Source: Streptomyces rapamycinicus NRRL 5491 (GTDB lineage: Bacteria > Actinomycetota > Actinomycetes > Streptomycetales > Streptomycetaceae). From it: a stretch of 64,000 bases of DNA. A program made the position numbers and the translations under genes. Location: assembly GCF_024298965.1 (NCBI RefSeq), contig NZ_CP085193.1, positions 2,728,001-2,792,000 of the forward strand, written 5' to 3'. Of this stretch, positions 19,054 through 31,837 are shown piece after piece; the stretch's first letter is position 1, and every line of letters starts with the position of its first letter. The notes under the pieces were generated by a model, which did not search any database, was not told where the DNA came from, and was given only the letters and a program-made list of their open reading frames with translations.

Positions 19054-20256
19054 TCAGTCTCCGGCTCGTCGTTCCCCGTCTCCCTCATGTGCGGCGTCCA
19101 GGACGGCGGGCAGCTCCCGGAGGAAGGTGTCCACCTCGCCGTCGGAGATGACGAGCGGCGGGGCGAGCCGGACCACATCCGGCGCGACCGCGTTCACCAG
19201 GAGTCCCGCGTCCTGAGCCGCCTTCTGCACCTGCGGCGCGAGGGACTCTGTGAGCACGATACCGAGCAGCAGCCCGGCGCCGCGGACCCGGGCGACCGAT
19301 GCGTGGTCGAGCGACTCGATTCCGTTACGCAGCCGCTCCCCCGCCCGCTTGACCCGGTCCAGGAGGCCGTCGGCGGCGATGGTGTCGAGGACGGCGAGAC
19401 CGGCCGCGCAGGAGACGGGGTTGCCGCCGAAGGTGGATCCGTGCTGGCCCGGGGTCAGCAGATCGGCCGCCGACCCGAAGGCGAGGGTGGCGCCGATGGG
19501 CATCCCGGCGCCGAGCCCCTTGGCGAGGGTGACGACATCGGGCTCGACGCCCTGCGCCTGGTGCTCGAACCAGTGGCCGGTCCGCCCGATCCCGGTCTGG
19601 ATCTCGTCGAGCACCAGCAGGGTGCCGGTGGCCCGGGTGATCTCCCGCGCCGCCGCCAGATAGCCGGCCGGCGGCACGATGACGCCGTTCTCGCCCTGGA
19701 TGGGCTCCAGGATGACGAGGGCGGTGTCGGTGGTGACGACCGCGCGCAGCGCCTCCACGTCCCCGTACGGTACGTGCGTCACATCGCCGGGCAGCGGACG
19801 GAAGGGCTCCTGCTTGGCGGGCTGGCCGGTCAGGGCCAGCGCCCCCATGGTGCGGCCGTGGAAGCCGCCGTCGGTGGCCACCATATGGGTGCGCCCGGTA
19901 CGCCGCCCGATCTTGAAGGCGGCCTCGACCGCCTCCGCGCCGGAGTTGGAGAAGTAGACGCGTCCGGAGCGGCCGAAGAGCTGGAGCAGCCGCTCGGCGA
20001 GCGCCACCGGGGGCTCGGCCACGAAGAGGTTGGAGACATGGCCGAGGGTGGCGACCTGGTCGGACACCGCCCGGACGACGGCGGGGTGGGCATGGCCGAG
20101 GGAGTTGACGGCGATACCGCCGACGAAGTCGAGGTACTCCTTGCCGTCCGCGTCCCAGACCTTGGTGCCCTCGCCGTGGGTGAGCGGGAGGCGGGGGGTG
20201 CCGTAGTTGTCCATGAGCGCCCCCTGCCAGCGCCGCTTCAGCTCCTCGTTGCTCAC
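19054..20256 (-). CDS. argD: Acetylornithine aminotransferase
   Basis: 400 residues. PLP-dependent class III aminotransferase converting N-acetylglutamate 5-semialdehyde to N-acetylornithine. Visible: [18 protein letters not shown], the PLP-phosphate site [41 protein letters not shown], and the Schiff-base Lys in [19 protein letters not shown] 20256 overlaps the argB stop by 4 nt (GTGA), so it is translationally coupled. Confidence 0.97.
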   Translation of the reverse strand: MSNEELKRRWQGALMDNYGTPRLPLTHGEGTKVWDADGKEYLDFVGGIAVNSLGHAHPAVVRAVSDQVATLGHVSNLFVAEPPVALAERLLQLFGRSGRVYFSNSGAEAVEAAFKIGRRTGRTHMVATDGGFHGRTMGALALTGQPAKQEPFRPLPGDVTHVPYGDVEALRAVVTTDTALVILEPIQGENGVIVPPAGYLAAAREITRATGTLLVLDEIQTGIGRTGHWFEHQAQGVEPDVVTLAKGLGAGMPIGATLAFGSAADLLTPGQHGSTFGGNPVSCAAGLAVLDTIAADGLLDRVKRAGERLRNGIESLDHASVARVRGAGLLLGIVLTESLAPQVQKAAQDAGLLVNAVAPDVVRLAPPLVISDGEVDTFLRELPAVLDAAHEGDGERRAGD

Positions 20257-21199
20257 TGGTCCTCCCCCTTGTCGCCCTTGCTGTCCTGGTCGTCCTTGCC
20301 GATCGCGGTCCCGTCCGGCAGGACCATTGTGCCGATGCCCTCGTCGGTGAAGATCTCCAGCAGGATGGAGTGCGGTACGCGCCCGTCGAGCACGCGGGCG
20401 GTGGTCACCCCGTGGCGCACGGCGTACAGACAGCCCTCCATCTTCGGCACCATGCCGCTGGCCAGCTCCGGGAGCAGCTTCTCCAGCTGGCTCGCGGTGA
20501 GCTTGCTGATCACCTCGTCGCTGTTGGGCCAGTCGGCGTAGAGGCCCTCCACGTCGGTGAGCACCATCAGCGTCTCGGCGCCCAGCGCGACGGCGAGGGC
20601 GGCCGCGGCCGTGTCGGCGTTGACGTTGTAGACATGGCCGTCGTCGACGCTGCGGGCGATGGAGGAGACGACCGGGATCCGGCCGTCGTCCAGCAGGGCC
20701 CGGACCGCGCCGGTGTCCATCTCGGTGATCTGGCCGACCCGGCCGATGTCCACCTGTTCGCCGTCGATCTCGGCGAAGTGCTTGGTGGCGGACATCAGAT
20801 GCGCGTCCTCACCGGTCATGCCGACGGCCAGCGGGCCGTGCCGGTTGAGCAGTCCGACCAGTTCGCGCTGGACCTGTCCGGCCAGCACCATCCGTACGAC
20901 GTCCATGGCGTCGTCGGTGGTGACCCGCAGCCCGGCCTTGAACTCGCTCACCAGACCGTGGCGGTCCAGCTGTGCGCTGATCTGGGGGCCGCCGCCGTGG
21001 ACGACGACGGGACGCAGGCCCGCGTGGCGCAGGAAGACGACGTCCTGGGCGAAGGCGGCCTTCAGCTCGTCGTCGACCATGGCGTTGCCGCCGAACTTGA
21101 CCACCACGGTCTTGCCGTGGTGCCGGGTCAGCCAGGGCAGCGCCTCGATGAGGATGCGGGCCTTGGGCAGGGCGGTGTGTTTACGGGCGGTCGGCTCGC

Positions 21200-21203
<4 letters not shown>
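20253..21203 (-). CDS. argB: Acetylglutamate kinase
   Basis: 316 residues. Phosphorylates N-acetylglutamate. Amino-acid kinase landmarks: [10 protein letters not shown] (ATP site Lys), [11 protein letters not shown] (substrate), [20 protein letters not shown] and [11 protein letters not shown], ending with the regulatory-type [21 protein letters not shown] 21203 overlaps the argJ stop (ATGA). The hydrophilic tail [14 protein letters not shown] is an extension beyond the catalytic fold. Confidence 0.97.
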
Positions 21204-23443
<2,240 letters not shown>

Positions 23444-23449
23444 TCCTCG

Positions 23450-24217
23450 TCACCGAAGAGCGAGACCCCCGTCCACCTGGAGGACGGCACCGGTCGTCCA
23501 GGACGACTGGTCGGAGGCAAGGTAGAGGGCCGCGTTCGCGATCTCTTCCATGCGGCCGATGCGTCCGATGGGGTAGGCGCGCCGTACGTACCGCTCGTAG
23601 TCGGTGCGTTGCTCGGGTGCCATCGGGCCGAGGTACTGGCGGTCGAAGGTGGGTGTGGCCACGGAACCGGGAGCAATGGCGTTGACCCGCACACCGCTGG
23701 GGCCCAGCTCGTTGGCGAGGGCGCGGGTGAGGGACTCGATGGCCCCCCTGGTCGCCGAGTACATGCTGGAGGGGCGGTCGGCGACCATGGTGTTGGCCCA
23801 GTAGCTGGACATGTTGATGACGGTGCCCTGCGCCGCGACAAGAGAGGTCAGCAGGAGCTGAATGAGGCGGAAGGGCGCGGTGAGATTCAAGGTCACCATG
23901 GCCTCCACGTCGTCGAGCGTGACGTCGGCCAGCGGTTTCATGCGGGCCAGGCCGACGTTGTTGACGAGGATGTCGATATCGACATCGAGCCGAGCGATCG
24001 CATCGGGCATCGCCGGCACGTCGGCCAGGTCCACGGCAAGAGTATGCACCGTGACCTGCTCGCCGCTCAGTTCGTGAGCCGCCTTCGCCAGCTTGTCCGG
24101 GTCGCGGGCAAGCAGCACCAGGTCGGCCCCCTCCGCGGCGAATGCCGTGGCGATCGCGCGCCCGAGCCCTTCGCTGCCCCCCGTGATCAGCGCCGTGCGC
24201 CCGTCAAGCTTTCCCAT
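23450..24217 (-). CDS. Short-chain dehydrogenase/reductase
   Basis: 255 residues, classical SDR. TGGSEGLGRAIA binds NAD(P), NNVG follows, the catalytic set lies in INMSSYWANTMVADRPSSMYSATRGAIESLTRAL, where the usual Lys of YxxxK is Arg (Y-S-A-T-R). This Lys-to-Arg change is unusual and could reduce activity. The C-terminal TGAVLQVDGG is typical. ATG 24217 with AGAGG upstream is chosen over a longer reading that would run into the operator. Divergent from a TetR gene that probably controls it. Confidence 0.85.
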   Translation of the reverse strand: MGKLDGRTALITGGSEGLGRAIATAFAAEGADLVLLARDPDKLAKAAHELSGEQVTVHTLAVDLADVPAMPDAIARLDVDIDILVNNVGLARMKPLADVTLDDVEAMVTLNLTAPFRLIQLLLTSLVAAQGTVINMSSYWANTMVADRPSSMYSATRGAIESLTRALANELGPSGVRVNAIAPGSVATPTFDRQYLGPMAPEQRTDYERYVRRAYPIGRIGRMEEIANAALYLASDQSSWTTGAVLQVDGGLALR

Positions 24218-24247
24218 ACCTCTACCCCTCGCGGTATCTCGGCCATA

Positions 24248-24305
24248 AAACGGAGAGCCCCTCTCCGTTTGCAACATAGCACAAACGGAGAGGGACTAAC
24301 CGTTT
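24248..24305. promoter_or_regulatory. Double operator between SDR and TetR genes
   Basis: AAACGGAGAG-CCC-CTCTCCGTTT is a perfect 10-bp inverted repeat at 24248-24270. AAACGGAGAG recurs at 24283-24292, followed by a weaker half-site CCGTTT at 24300-24305. Two sites about 35 bp apart fit TetR dimers controlling both divergent promoters. Confidence 0.75.
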
Positions 24306-24324
24306 CCGGGGGTAGGCTGGCGGC

Positions 24325-24912
24325 ATGCCCGACACAGAAACCCCCGCGCGCGCCGACGCCCTGCGCAACCGCGAACTTCTGATCAAGGTCGCCCGGCACG
24401 CGGTGGCCGAGTTGGGCCTGGGGGTGTCGGTGAACGAGATCGTGCGACGTGCCGGACTGGGCCAAGCGACGTTCTACCGTCGCTTCGCCTCCCGCGAGGA
24501 ACTGCTCTCGGCCGTGCTCGGTGACGTACTCGACGAAGTCCTCGACGGCCTCCGACAAGCCGCCGAAGCGGACCCCGCGAAGGGGCTGCGAGACGCGCTG
24601 CGCCTTCTCGTGGAGCACCAGGCACGCCACCGCGGCCTCTTCGAGCTCCTCAACGACCATCCAGGAGCGGCGACAGAAGTCCATGCCGACAGCCAGGCGC
24701 GAGTACGCGAGCAACTCCGCCACATCGGCGAGCGCGCCCAGGAAGCGGGAGCCATGCACCCTGACGCGCGATGGCAGGACCTACCCTTCCTCGCGGGCTC
24801 ACTCGCGGCGACATCCCCTTCCTGCCTCGGCATCGACGCCGACGACAACCTGACCGACCGATTGCTCGGCACGGTGCTCGCCGGCCTTCGGGCGGGAGCC
24901 GCCCGTATCTGA
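24325..24912 (+). CDS. TetR-family transcriptional regulator
   Basis: 195 residues. HTH region: LLIKVARHAVAELGLGVSVNEIVRRAGLGQATFYRRFASREELLSAVL, a textbook TetR N-terminus. The C-terminal ligand domain shows no diagnostic residues. Diverges from the SDR gene, with the double inverted repeat between them. Ligand unknown. Confidence 0.92.
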   Translation: MPDTETPARADALRNRELLIKVARHAVAELGLGVSVNEIVRRAGLGQATFYRRFASREELLSAVLGDVLDEVLDGLRQAAEADPAKGLRDALRLLVEHQARHRGLFELLNDHPGAATEVHADSQARVREQLRHIGERAQEAGAMHPDARWQDLPFLAGSLAATSPSCLGIDADDNLTDRLLGTVLAGLRAGAARI

Positions 24913-24929
24913 GCCGCGCGGGAAGCGGC

Positions 24930-25823
24930 TCAGATGACGATGACCCGGCGCCCGCGCGTATGACCGGCTTGGCTGTCGATGTGCGCCGCCGCGGCCTCGG
25001 CGAGCGGATATGACTTCTCGACCGGGATGTGGAGCTTCCCCCGCGAGATGAGGTCGACGGCCTCGGCGAGCGCTTCCGGCACGCTCCCGGCCACGCCGGA
25101 GAACCGGACACCGAGCTCCGGCGCGCCGAGATCGGCGATGGAGATCACCTTCCGCGGATCCCCCGTCAGCTCGACGAGCTCGCGGATCACCCCCGAACCG
25201 GCCAGATCGAGCGCCGCGTCGACCCGGCCGAGCCGCCGCACCCGCTCGGCCCAGCCCTCGCCGTATGTCGTGGGGACGGCGCCCAGGCTCCGCAGATAGT
25301 CCTGGTTCGCGGCCCCGGCCGTGCCGATCACCGTGATGCCGCGGTCGCGGGCGATCTGCAGCACCGCCGAGCCGACTCCCCCGGACGCGCCGCTGACCAG
25401 CAGCGTCTGCCCGGACCGCACACCGACCTCGCGGATGACGCGCAGCGCGGTCTCCACCACGGAGGGGTACCCGGCGGCCTCCTCGAACGTCAGCCCCTCG
25501 GGCATCCGGGCCCAGGCCGACAGCACCGCGAACTCGGCATAGGTGCTCGACCCCTCGCCGAACACACGGTCGCCGGTCTCGACCCCTTCGACACCCTCGC
25601 CGACCTCGTCCACCACCCCGGAGGCGTCCAGCCCGACCCCGGAGGGCAGCTCGACCGGATGGGCCCCCAGTACCTGGCCTTCACGGATCCGCCAGTCGAC
25701 GGGGTTCACGCCTGCCGCCCGCACGGCGACGCGTATCTGGCCGGGGCCCGCGTGGGGCTCCTCGGCGGCTATGAGTTGCAGAACATCCGGACCGCCGAAC
25801 TCGGCGAAGCTCACTCTCTTCAT
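24930..25823 (-). CDS. Zinc-independent quinone oxidoreductase (MDR family)
   Basis: 297 residues. N-terminal GroES-like part VRAAGVNPVDWRIREGQ and GLDASGVVDEVGEGVEG, then a Rossmann domain with VSGASGGVGSAVLQIAR. The structural and catalytic zinc cysteines of alcohol dehydrogenases are absent, as in NADPH:quinone reductases. Divergent from a TetR gene. Likely reduces quinones or enones; the substrate is unknown. Confidence 0.88.
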   Translation of the reverse strand: MKRVSFAEFGGPDVLQLIAAEEPHAGPGQIRVAVRAAGVNPVDWRIREGQVLGAHPVELPSGVGLDASGVVDEVGEGVEGVETGDRVFGEGSSTYAEFAVLSAWARMPEGLTFEEAAGYPSVVETALRVIREVGVRSGQTLLVSGASGGVGSAVLQIARDRGITVIGTAGAANQDYLRSLGAVPTTYGEGWAERVRRLGRVDAALDLAGSGVIRELVELTGDPRKVISIADLGAPELGVRFSGVAGSVPEALAEAVDLISRGKLHIPVEKSYPLAEAAAAHIDSQAGHTRGRRVIVI

Positions 25824-25839
25824 GCGACCGACCGTAACA

Positions 25840-25873
25840 CTAACCGTTAGGGTTTAAAAACCGTTTCGGTTTT
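25840..25873. promoter_or_regulatory. Operator candidates between quinone reductase and TetR genes
   Basis: CTAACCGTTAG (25840-25850) and AAAACCG-TTT-CGGTTTT (25857-25873) are two adjacent inverted repeats sharing the core ACCG..., in an AT-rich pocket between divergent genes. Probably bound by the TetR protein encoded alongside. Confidence 0.7.
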
Positions 25874-25893
25874 GCATCTGGTAGCGTGAGCGC

Positions 25894-26481
25894 ATGACCG
25901 TGCCGCCCGGGCGCCGTGAGCGCAAGAAGGCCGCGACCCGCCAGAAGATCGCCGATGCCGCCCTGCGGCTCTTCCTGGAACGCGGGTACGACGCGGTGGG
26001 CATCCGTGACGTGGCCGCCGAGGCCGACGTGGCCGTCACCACGCTCTTCTCCCACTTCGCCTCGAAAGAGGCCCTGGTGTTCGAGCAGGACCAGGACTTC
26101 GAGCAACGCCTCACGGCGGCGGTCACCGGCCGGGCGCCGCACGAACCGCTCCTCCCCGCGCTGCGCCGCGAGATCCATGCCCTGGTGCGCCATTGCACGG
26201 CGGACGGCACCGCCCCGATCTGGCACATGATCGACGCATCACCCGCCCTGCGGGAGTACGAGGAGTCGATGCGGCTGCGCCATGCGGAGTCGCTGGCGAC
26301 GGCCATCGCCGCCGATCCCGGCCGGTCACAGACCACCACGGCCTGCCGGACGATCGCGAGGTTCGTGATCGACGCCTATGCGCTGGCCCGTGAGGCGGCC
26401 GATCCGGAGGCCGCGGTGGACGAGGTCTTCCGGATGATCGAGGCGGCCTGGGAGGTCGCCTCGCCTTCTCGGCGTACGTGA
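25894..26481 (+). CDS. TetR-family transcriptional regulator
   Basis: 195 residues. HTH: RQKIADAALRLFLERGYDAVGIRDVAAEADVAVTTLFSHFASKEALVF. The basic N-terminus PGRRERKKAATR is usual. Diverges from the quinone oxidoreductase gene, 70 bp away, with two inverted repeats in the gap. ATG 25894 is the only reasonable start. Confidence 0.92.
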   Translation: MTVPPGRRERKKAATRQKIADAALRLFLERGYDAVGIRDVAAEADVAVTTLFSHFASKEALVFEQDQDFEQRLTAAVTGRAPHEPLLPALRREIHALVRHCTADGTAPIWHMIDASPALREYEESMRLRHAESLATAIAADPGRSQTTTACRTIARFVIDAYALAREAADPEAAVDEVFRMIEAAWEVASPSRRT

Positions 26482-26554
26482 GGAACCGTTCCGCGCGACA
26501 CTCTGAAGGGGGTGCCGGGCCGCGATCCGCGGCCTCGGACGAGAGGGAGCGGTC

Positions 26555-27814
26555 GTGACGGACCGGAGTCGGGAGTCGGGCAGCAGGCGGTTGCTCGGCG
26601 AACTGCTGGCCGCCAGCCATCTGATGCCGCTGGAGATGCTGCCGGTCGCCGTGGCCGAACACGCGGCGTCCGCCGGTATCGGCCAGGTGCTGATCTACCT
26701 GGTCGATGTGCGGCGGCGCGTACTGCGGCGGCTGACCGCCTCGGGCGCCGTGGGGCCGGAGGGCGGCCAACCGGAGGAGCTGAAGGTAGAGGGCACCGTG
26801 CCGGGCCGGGCCTACCAGTACGGGGAGATGCTGCCCGCGGCCCCCGCCGAGCCGGGCCGCCACCAGTGGTGGGTGCCGCTGCTGAACGGCACCGAGCGCA
26901 TCGGTCTGCTGCGGGTCACCACGGTCACCGACGACGCACGGGCCCGCGAGGACATGAAACTGCTCTCCGCCCTCGTGGCGCTCATCGTGGTCAGCAAGCG
27001 CGACTTCAGCGACGCCTTCGCCCGGCTGGTGGGCAGCGAGGCGATGACCATCGCGGCCGAAATGCAGTGGCGGCTGATGCCACAGACCACCTACGCGGAC
27101 GGCCGGGTGGCCATCTCCGCCGTCATGGAGCCGGCGTTCGACATCAGCGGGGACGCGTACGACTACGCCACCGACGGACCGATGGTGCGCCTGGCGGTCT
27201 TCGACGCGATGGGCCACGACACCGCGGCCGGGCTGACCGCCAACCTCGCCCTGGGAGCGTGCCGCAACGCCCGCCGCCGCCGCGCCGACCTGGTGCGGAC
27301 CGGCGAGAGGGTCGACGAGGCGCTGGTCGAGCAGTTCCAGGGAAACCACTACGCCACCGGCATCCTGGCCGATCTGGACACCCGCGGCGGAGAGCTGCGC
27401 TGGGTCAGCTTCGGCCATCACCCGCCGCTGATCATCCGCGGCGGCCGCTGGACCACGCATCTGCGGTGCCCGCCGGGCCTCCCCCTGGGCATGGGGCTGG
27501 AACTGGACGCCACGCTGTGCCGCGAACAGCTCCAGCCCGGCGACCGCCTCGTGTTCTACACCGACGGCATCACCGAGGCGCGGCGCCCCGGCGGCCGCGA
27601 ATTCGGCCTGACCCGGTTCGTCGACTTCCTCATCCGGCGGCACGCCGACGGGCTGCCCGTTCCGGAGACGCTGCGCCGCCTGGTCGGCGCCGTCATGGCC
27701 CACCACGACGGCCGCCTACAGGACGACGCCACCGTCCTGCTCTGCGAATGGCTGGGCCCGGTGCCCGGCCCCACCGATCAGGCCGCCGCCCTGATGGGCG
27801 TCCCCGCCACATAG
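26555..27814 (+). CDS. GAF-like/SpoIIE PP2C-type serine/threonine phosphatase
   Basis: 419 residues. An N-terminal GAF-like sensor region (about 20-150) precedes a SpoIIE/PP2C phosphatase domain: [10 protein letters not shown] (metal-binding Asp), [49 protein letters not shown] and [10 protein letters not shown]. Such proteins dephosphorylate anti-sigma-factor antagonists or related targets; no partner gene is adjacent. GTG 26555 is preceded by GAGGGAG. No kinase (HATPase) domain is fused, unlike many Streptomyces relatives. Confidence 0.9.
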   Translation: MTDRSRESGSRRLLGELLAASHLMPLEMLPVAVAEHAASAGIGQVLIYLVDVRRRVLRRLTASGAVGPEGGQPEELKVEGTVPGRAYQYGEMLPAAPAEPGRHQWWVPLLNGTERIGLLRVTTVTDDARAREDMKLLSALVALIVVSKRDFSDAFARLVGSEAMTIAAEMQWRLMPQTTYADGRVAISAVMEPAFDISGDAYDYATDGPMVRLAVFDAMGHDTAAGLTANLALGACRNARRRRADLVRTGERVDEALVEQFQGNHYATGILADLDTRGGELRWVSFGHHPPLIIRGGRWTTHLRCPPGLPLGMGLELDATLCREQLQPGDRLVFYTDGITEARRPGGREFGLTRFVDFLIRRHADGLPVPETLRRLVGAVMAHHDGRLQDDATVLLCEWLGPVPGPTDQAAALMGVPAT

Positions 27815-27840
27815 CCGCCCGTACGAGACGGGAGAAGGGA

Positions 27841-27875
27841 ACCGCCCCGGCCGGGCGAGTGCCGGCCGGGGCGGT
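27841..27875. terminator. Bidirectional terminator between phosphatase and icd
   Basis: Perfect 14-bp stem ACCGCCCCGGCCGG / CCGGCCGGGGCGGT with a 7-nt loop. It lies between two convergent genes and can end transcription from both sides. GCGGTG repeats follow. Confidence 0.75.
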
Positions 27876-27924
27876 GCGATGCGGTGTGGTGCGGTGCTGC
27901 GGTGCGTCAGTCGCGCCAGGCGGG

Positions 27925-30243
<2,319 letters not shown>

Positions 30244-30277
30244 TCACGGCCCGCGCTCCGGTGGGATCGTCCGGTCC

Positions 30278-30793
30278 ATGCCGATGACTCTGCGGGGCGC
30301 GCGGGTGGTACTGCGCCCCACCGTCCCTTCCGATGTTCCCTCCCTGGCCGCGATCCGCGCCACGCCCGAGGTGTACGCGCGCTGGCGGGGCGGCGCGGAC
30401 CTGGTGGCGGCGGTGCGCGAGGATCTGGCCGAGCCCGGCGCGGAACAGCTGACCATCGAGTGTGAGGGCGCGGTGATCGGCTTCATCCAGTGGTCGTCCG
30501 AGGCCGATCCGGACTACCGTCACGCGAGCATCGACATCTATCTGGACCCGGCGGTGCACGGCCGCGGGCTGGGCACCGACGCCGTACGCACCCTGGCCCG
30601 CCATCTGATCGACGACCACGGCCACCACCGCATCGTGATCGACCCGGCCGCCGACAACGCCGCCGCGATCCGGTGCTACGGCAAGGTCGGCTTCCGGCCC
30701 GTCGGTGTCATGCGGTCCTACGAGCGCGGCGCCGACGGTACGTGGCACGACGGCCTGCTGATGGATCTGCTGGCCGGGGAGCTCACGCCGTGA
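30278..30793 (+). CDS. GNAT acetyltransferase resembling aminoglycoside 6'-N-acetyltransferases
   Basis: 171 residues. Acetyl-CoA site: ASIDIYLDPAVHGRGLGTDAVRTLARHLID; C-terminal part HRIVIDPAADNAAAIRCYGK, VGFRPVGVMRSYERGADGTW and HDGLLMDLL follows the layout of AAC(6')-like GNATs. Whether it acts on aminoglycosides cannot be decided from sequence alone; many Streptomyces relatives are uncharacterised. ATG 30278 or ATG 30284 (MTLRGARV) is the start. Stands alone, divergent from icd. Confidence 0.85.
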   Translation: MPMTLRGARVVLRPTVPSDVPSLAAIRATPEVYARWRGGADLVAAVREDLAEPGAEQLTIECEGAVIGFIQWSSEADPDYRHASIDIYLDPAVHGRGLGTDAVRTLARHLIDDHGHHRIVIDPAADNAAAIRCYGKVGFRPVGVMRSYERGADGTWHDGLLMDLLAGELTP

Positions 30794-30834
30794 GCGGGAG
30801 GCCCCCGCGTTCTCCTGTCACGTACCGTCCACTC

Positions 30835-31407
30835 TCACGCACCGTCCACGCGCAGCCGCCACTCGCCCGCCCGGCCGGTGAGGGTGACCGTGGAGAGCGG
30901 ACGGATGTCGACGTTCCAGTAGCAGTGCGGCGGCGCCTTGATCGCGTACATCAGGGCGGCGCGGACCACCCCGGGGTCGGCCACGGCCACCATCTTGGCG
31001 TGGTCCTCGGCCGGACGGGTGTCCAGCCAGCCGCCGATCCGCATGATGAACGCGTGCAGCGACTCCCCGCCGTGCGGTGCGGAACGCGGATCGCCGAGCC
31101 AGGCATCCACCTCCGTGGGCTCGCGCGCCATCACATGGGCGAGGGAGCGGCCCGCCCAGCGGCCCATGTCGCAGTCGCGCAGGGCGAGTTGGACCAGTGG
31201 CGTGAAGCCCAGCGCATCACCGGTCTCCCGGCTACGGGTCGACGGCGAGCAGTAGCGCAGCTCCGCCGCGGCCAGCGGCAGCAGCCCGGGGGCCGCGCGC
31301 TCGGCGGCGAGTCGGCCCTCCGAATCCAGCGGCCGGTCATCGCCGAAACGCTCCCCCAGCCGGGAGGAGCTACGGCCGGCGGCGACCAGCGTCAGCCGAA
31401 ACGTCAT
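30835..31407 (-). CDS. Histidine-phosphatase-fold protein lacking catalytic histidines
   Basis: 190 residues with the phosphoglycerate-mutase-like layout, but the nucleophile motif RHG is replaced: the N-terminus reads LTLVAAGRSSS. The second catalytic His region reads VAVADPGVVRAAL, with Asp where His is expected. The rest is kept: RYCSPSTRSRETGDALG, LALRDCDMGRWAGRS, APHGGESLHAFIMRI. So the fold is intact and the chemistry is probably lost; a binding or regulatory role is more likely. The reading frame is undamaged. Confidence 0.8.
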   Translation of the reverse strand: MTFRLTLVAAGRSSSRLGERFGDDRPLDSEGRLAAERAAPGLLPLAAAELRYCSPSTRSRETGDALGFTPLVQLALRDCDMGRWAGRSLAHVMAREPTEVDAWLGDPRSAPHGGESLHAFIMRIGGWLDTRPAEDHAKMVAVADPGVVRAALMYAIKAPPHCYWNVDIRPLSTVTLTGRAGEWRLRVDGA

Positions 31408-31568
31408 CCCGGCATCGTAAGGTCACGGCCCCGGCTCCAGGGCCGGTACCCAGGAGAAGAGCGGGCCCTTTCCGGTGTGCGCCGGATCACCGGGCGGCTC
31501 GGAGCGGCCGTCTCATGAACACCGTGCGCAGCGGGGGTGGCGGGCAGGGTGCGGGGCGGACCGTCGGG

Positions 31569-31836
31569 GCGCCCCGACGCGGCGCGGGTTGTGTCAATGT
31601 GCGGCTCCGCCGCGTGGGCGCGACCGGCGGACCTTTCCCCTACCCGCCCCTTCCCGATACCAGGGGCTCCGCCCCTGGACCCCGGAAGCCCGGGCCGCAG
31701 CCCGCCACGCGGCGGAGCCGCTTGGCGATGCCGAGAGAGGCTCGGGGCCCCGGGCCGGGGTCTGGGGCGGAGCCCCGGTTTTGGGGAGGGGTGGGGAGGG
31801 GGCAGCTCGCCGCAGGCGGCAAGGCCCGGCGGGCCC
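31569..31836. repeat. Dispersed GC-rich repeats, family A (partial) then family B copy 2
   Basis: A 430-bp gap without a gene. 31569-31629 carries family A sequence (GTGCGGCTCCGCCGCGTGG). 31634-31836 carries family B: CCCGCCCCTTCCCG, CAGGGGCTCCGCCCCTG, GGTCTGGGGCGGAGCCCCGG and the closing GGGGAGGGGTGGGGAGGGGG. The B outer arms are complementary, so the RNA could fold into a long stem. It abuts the MocR gene stop. Confidence 0.7.
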
Positions 31837-31837
31837 C

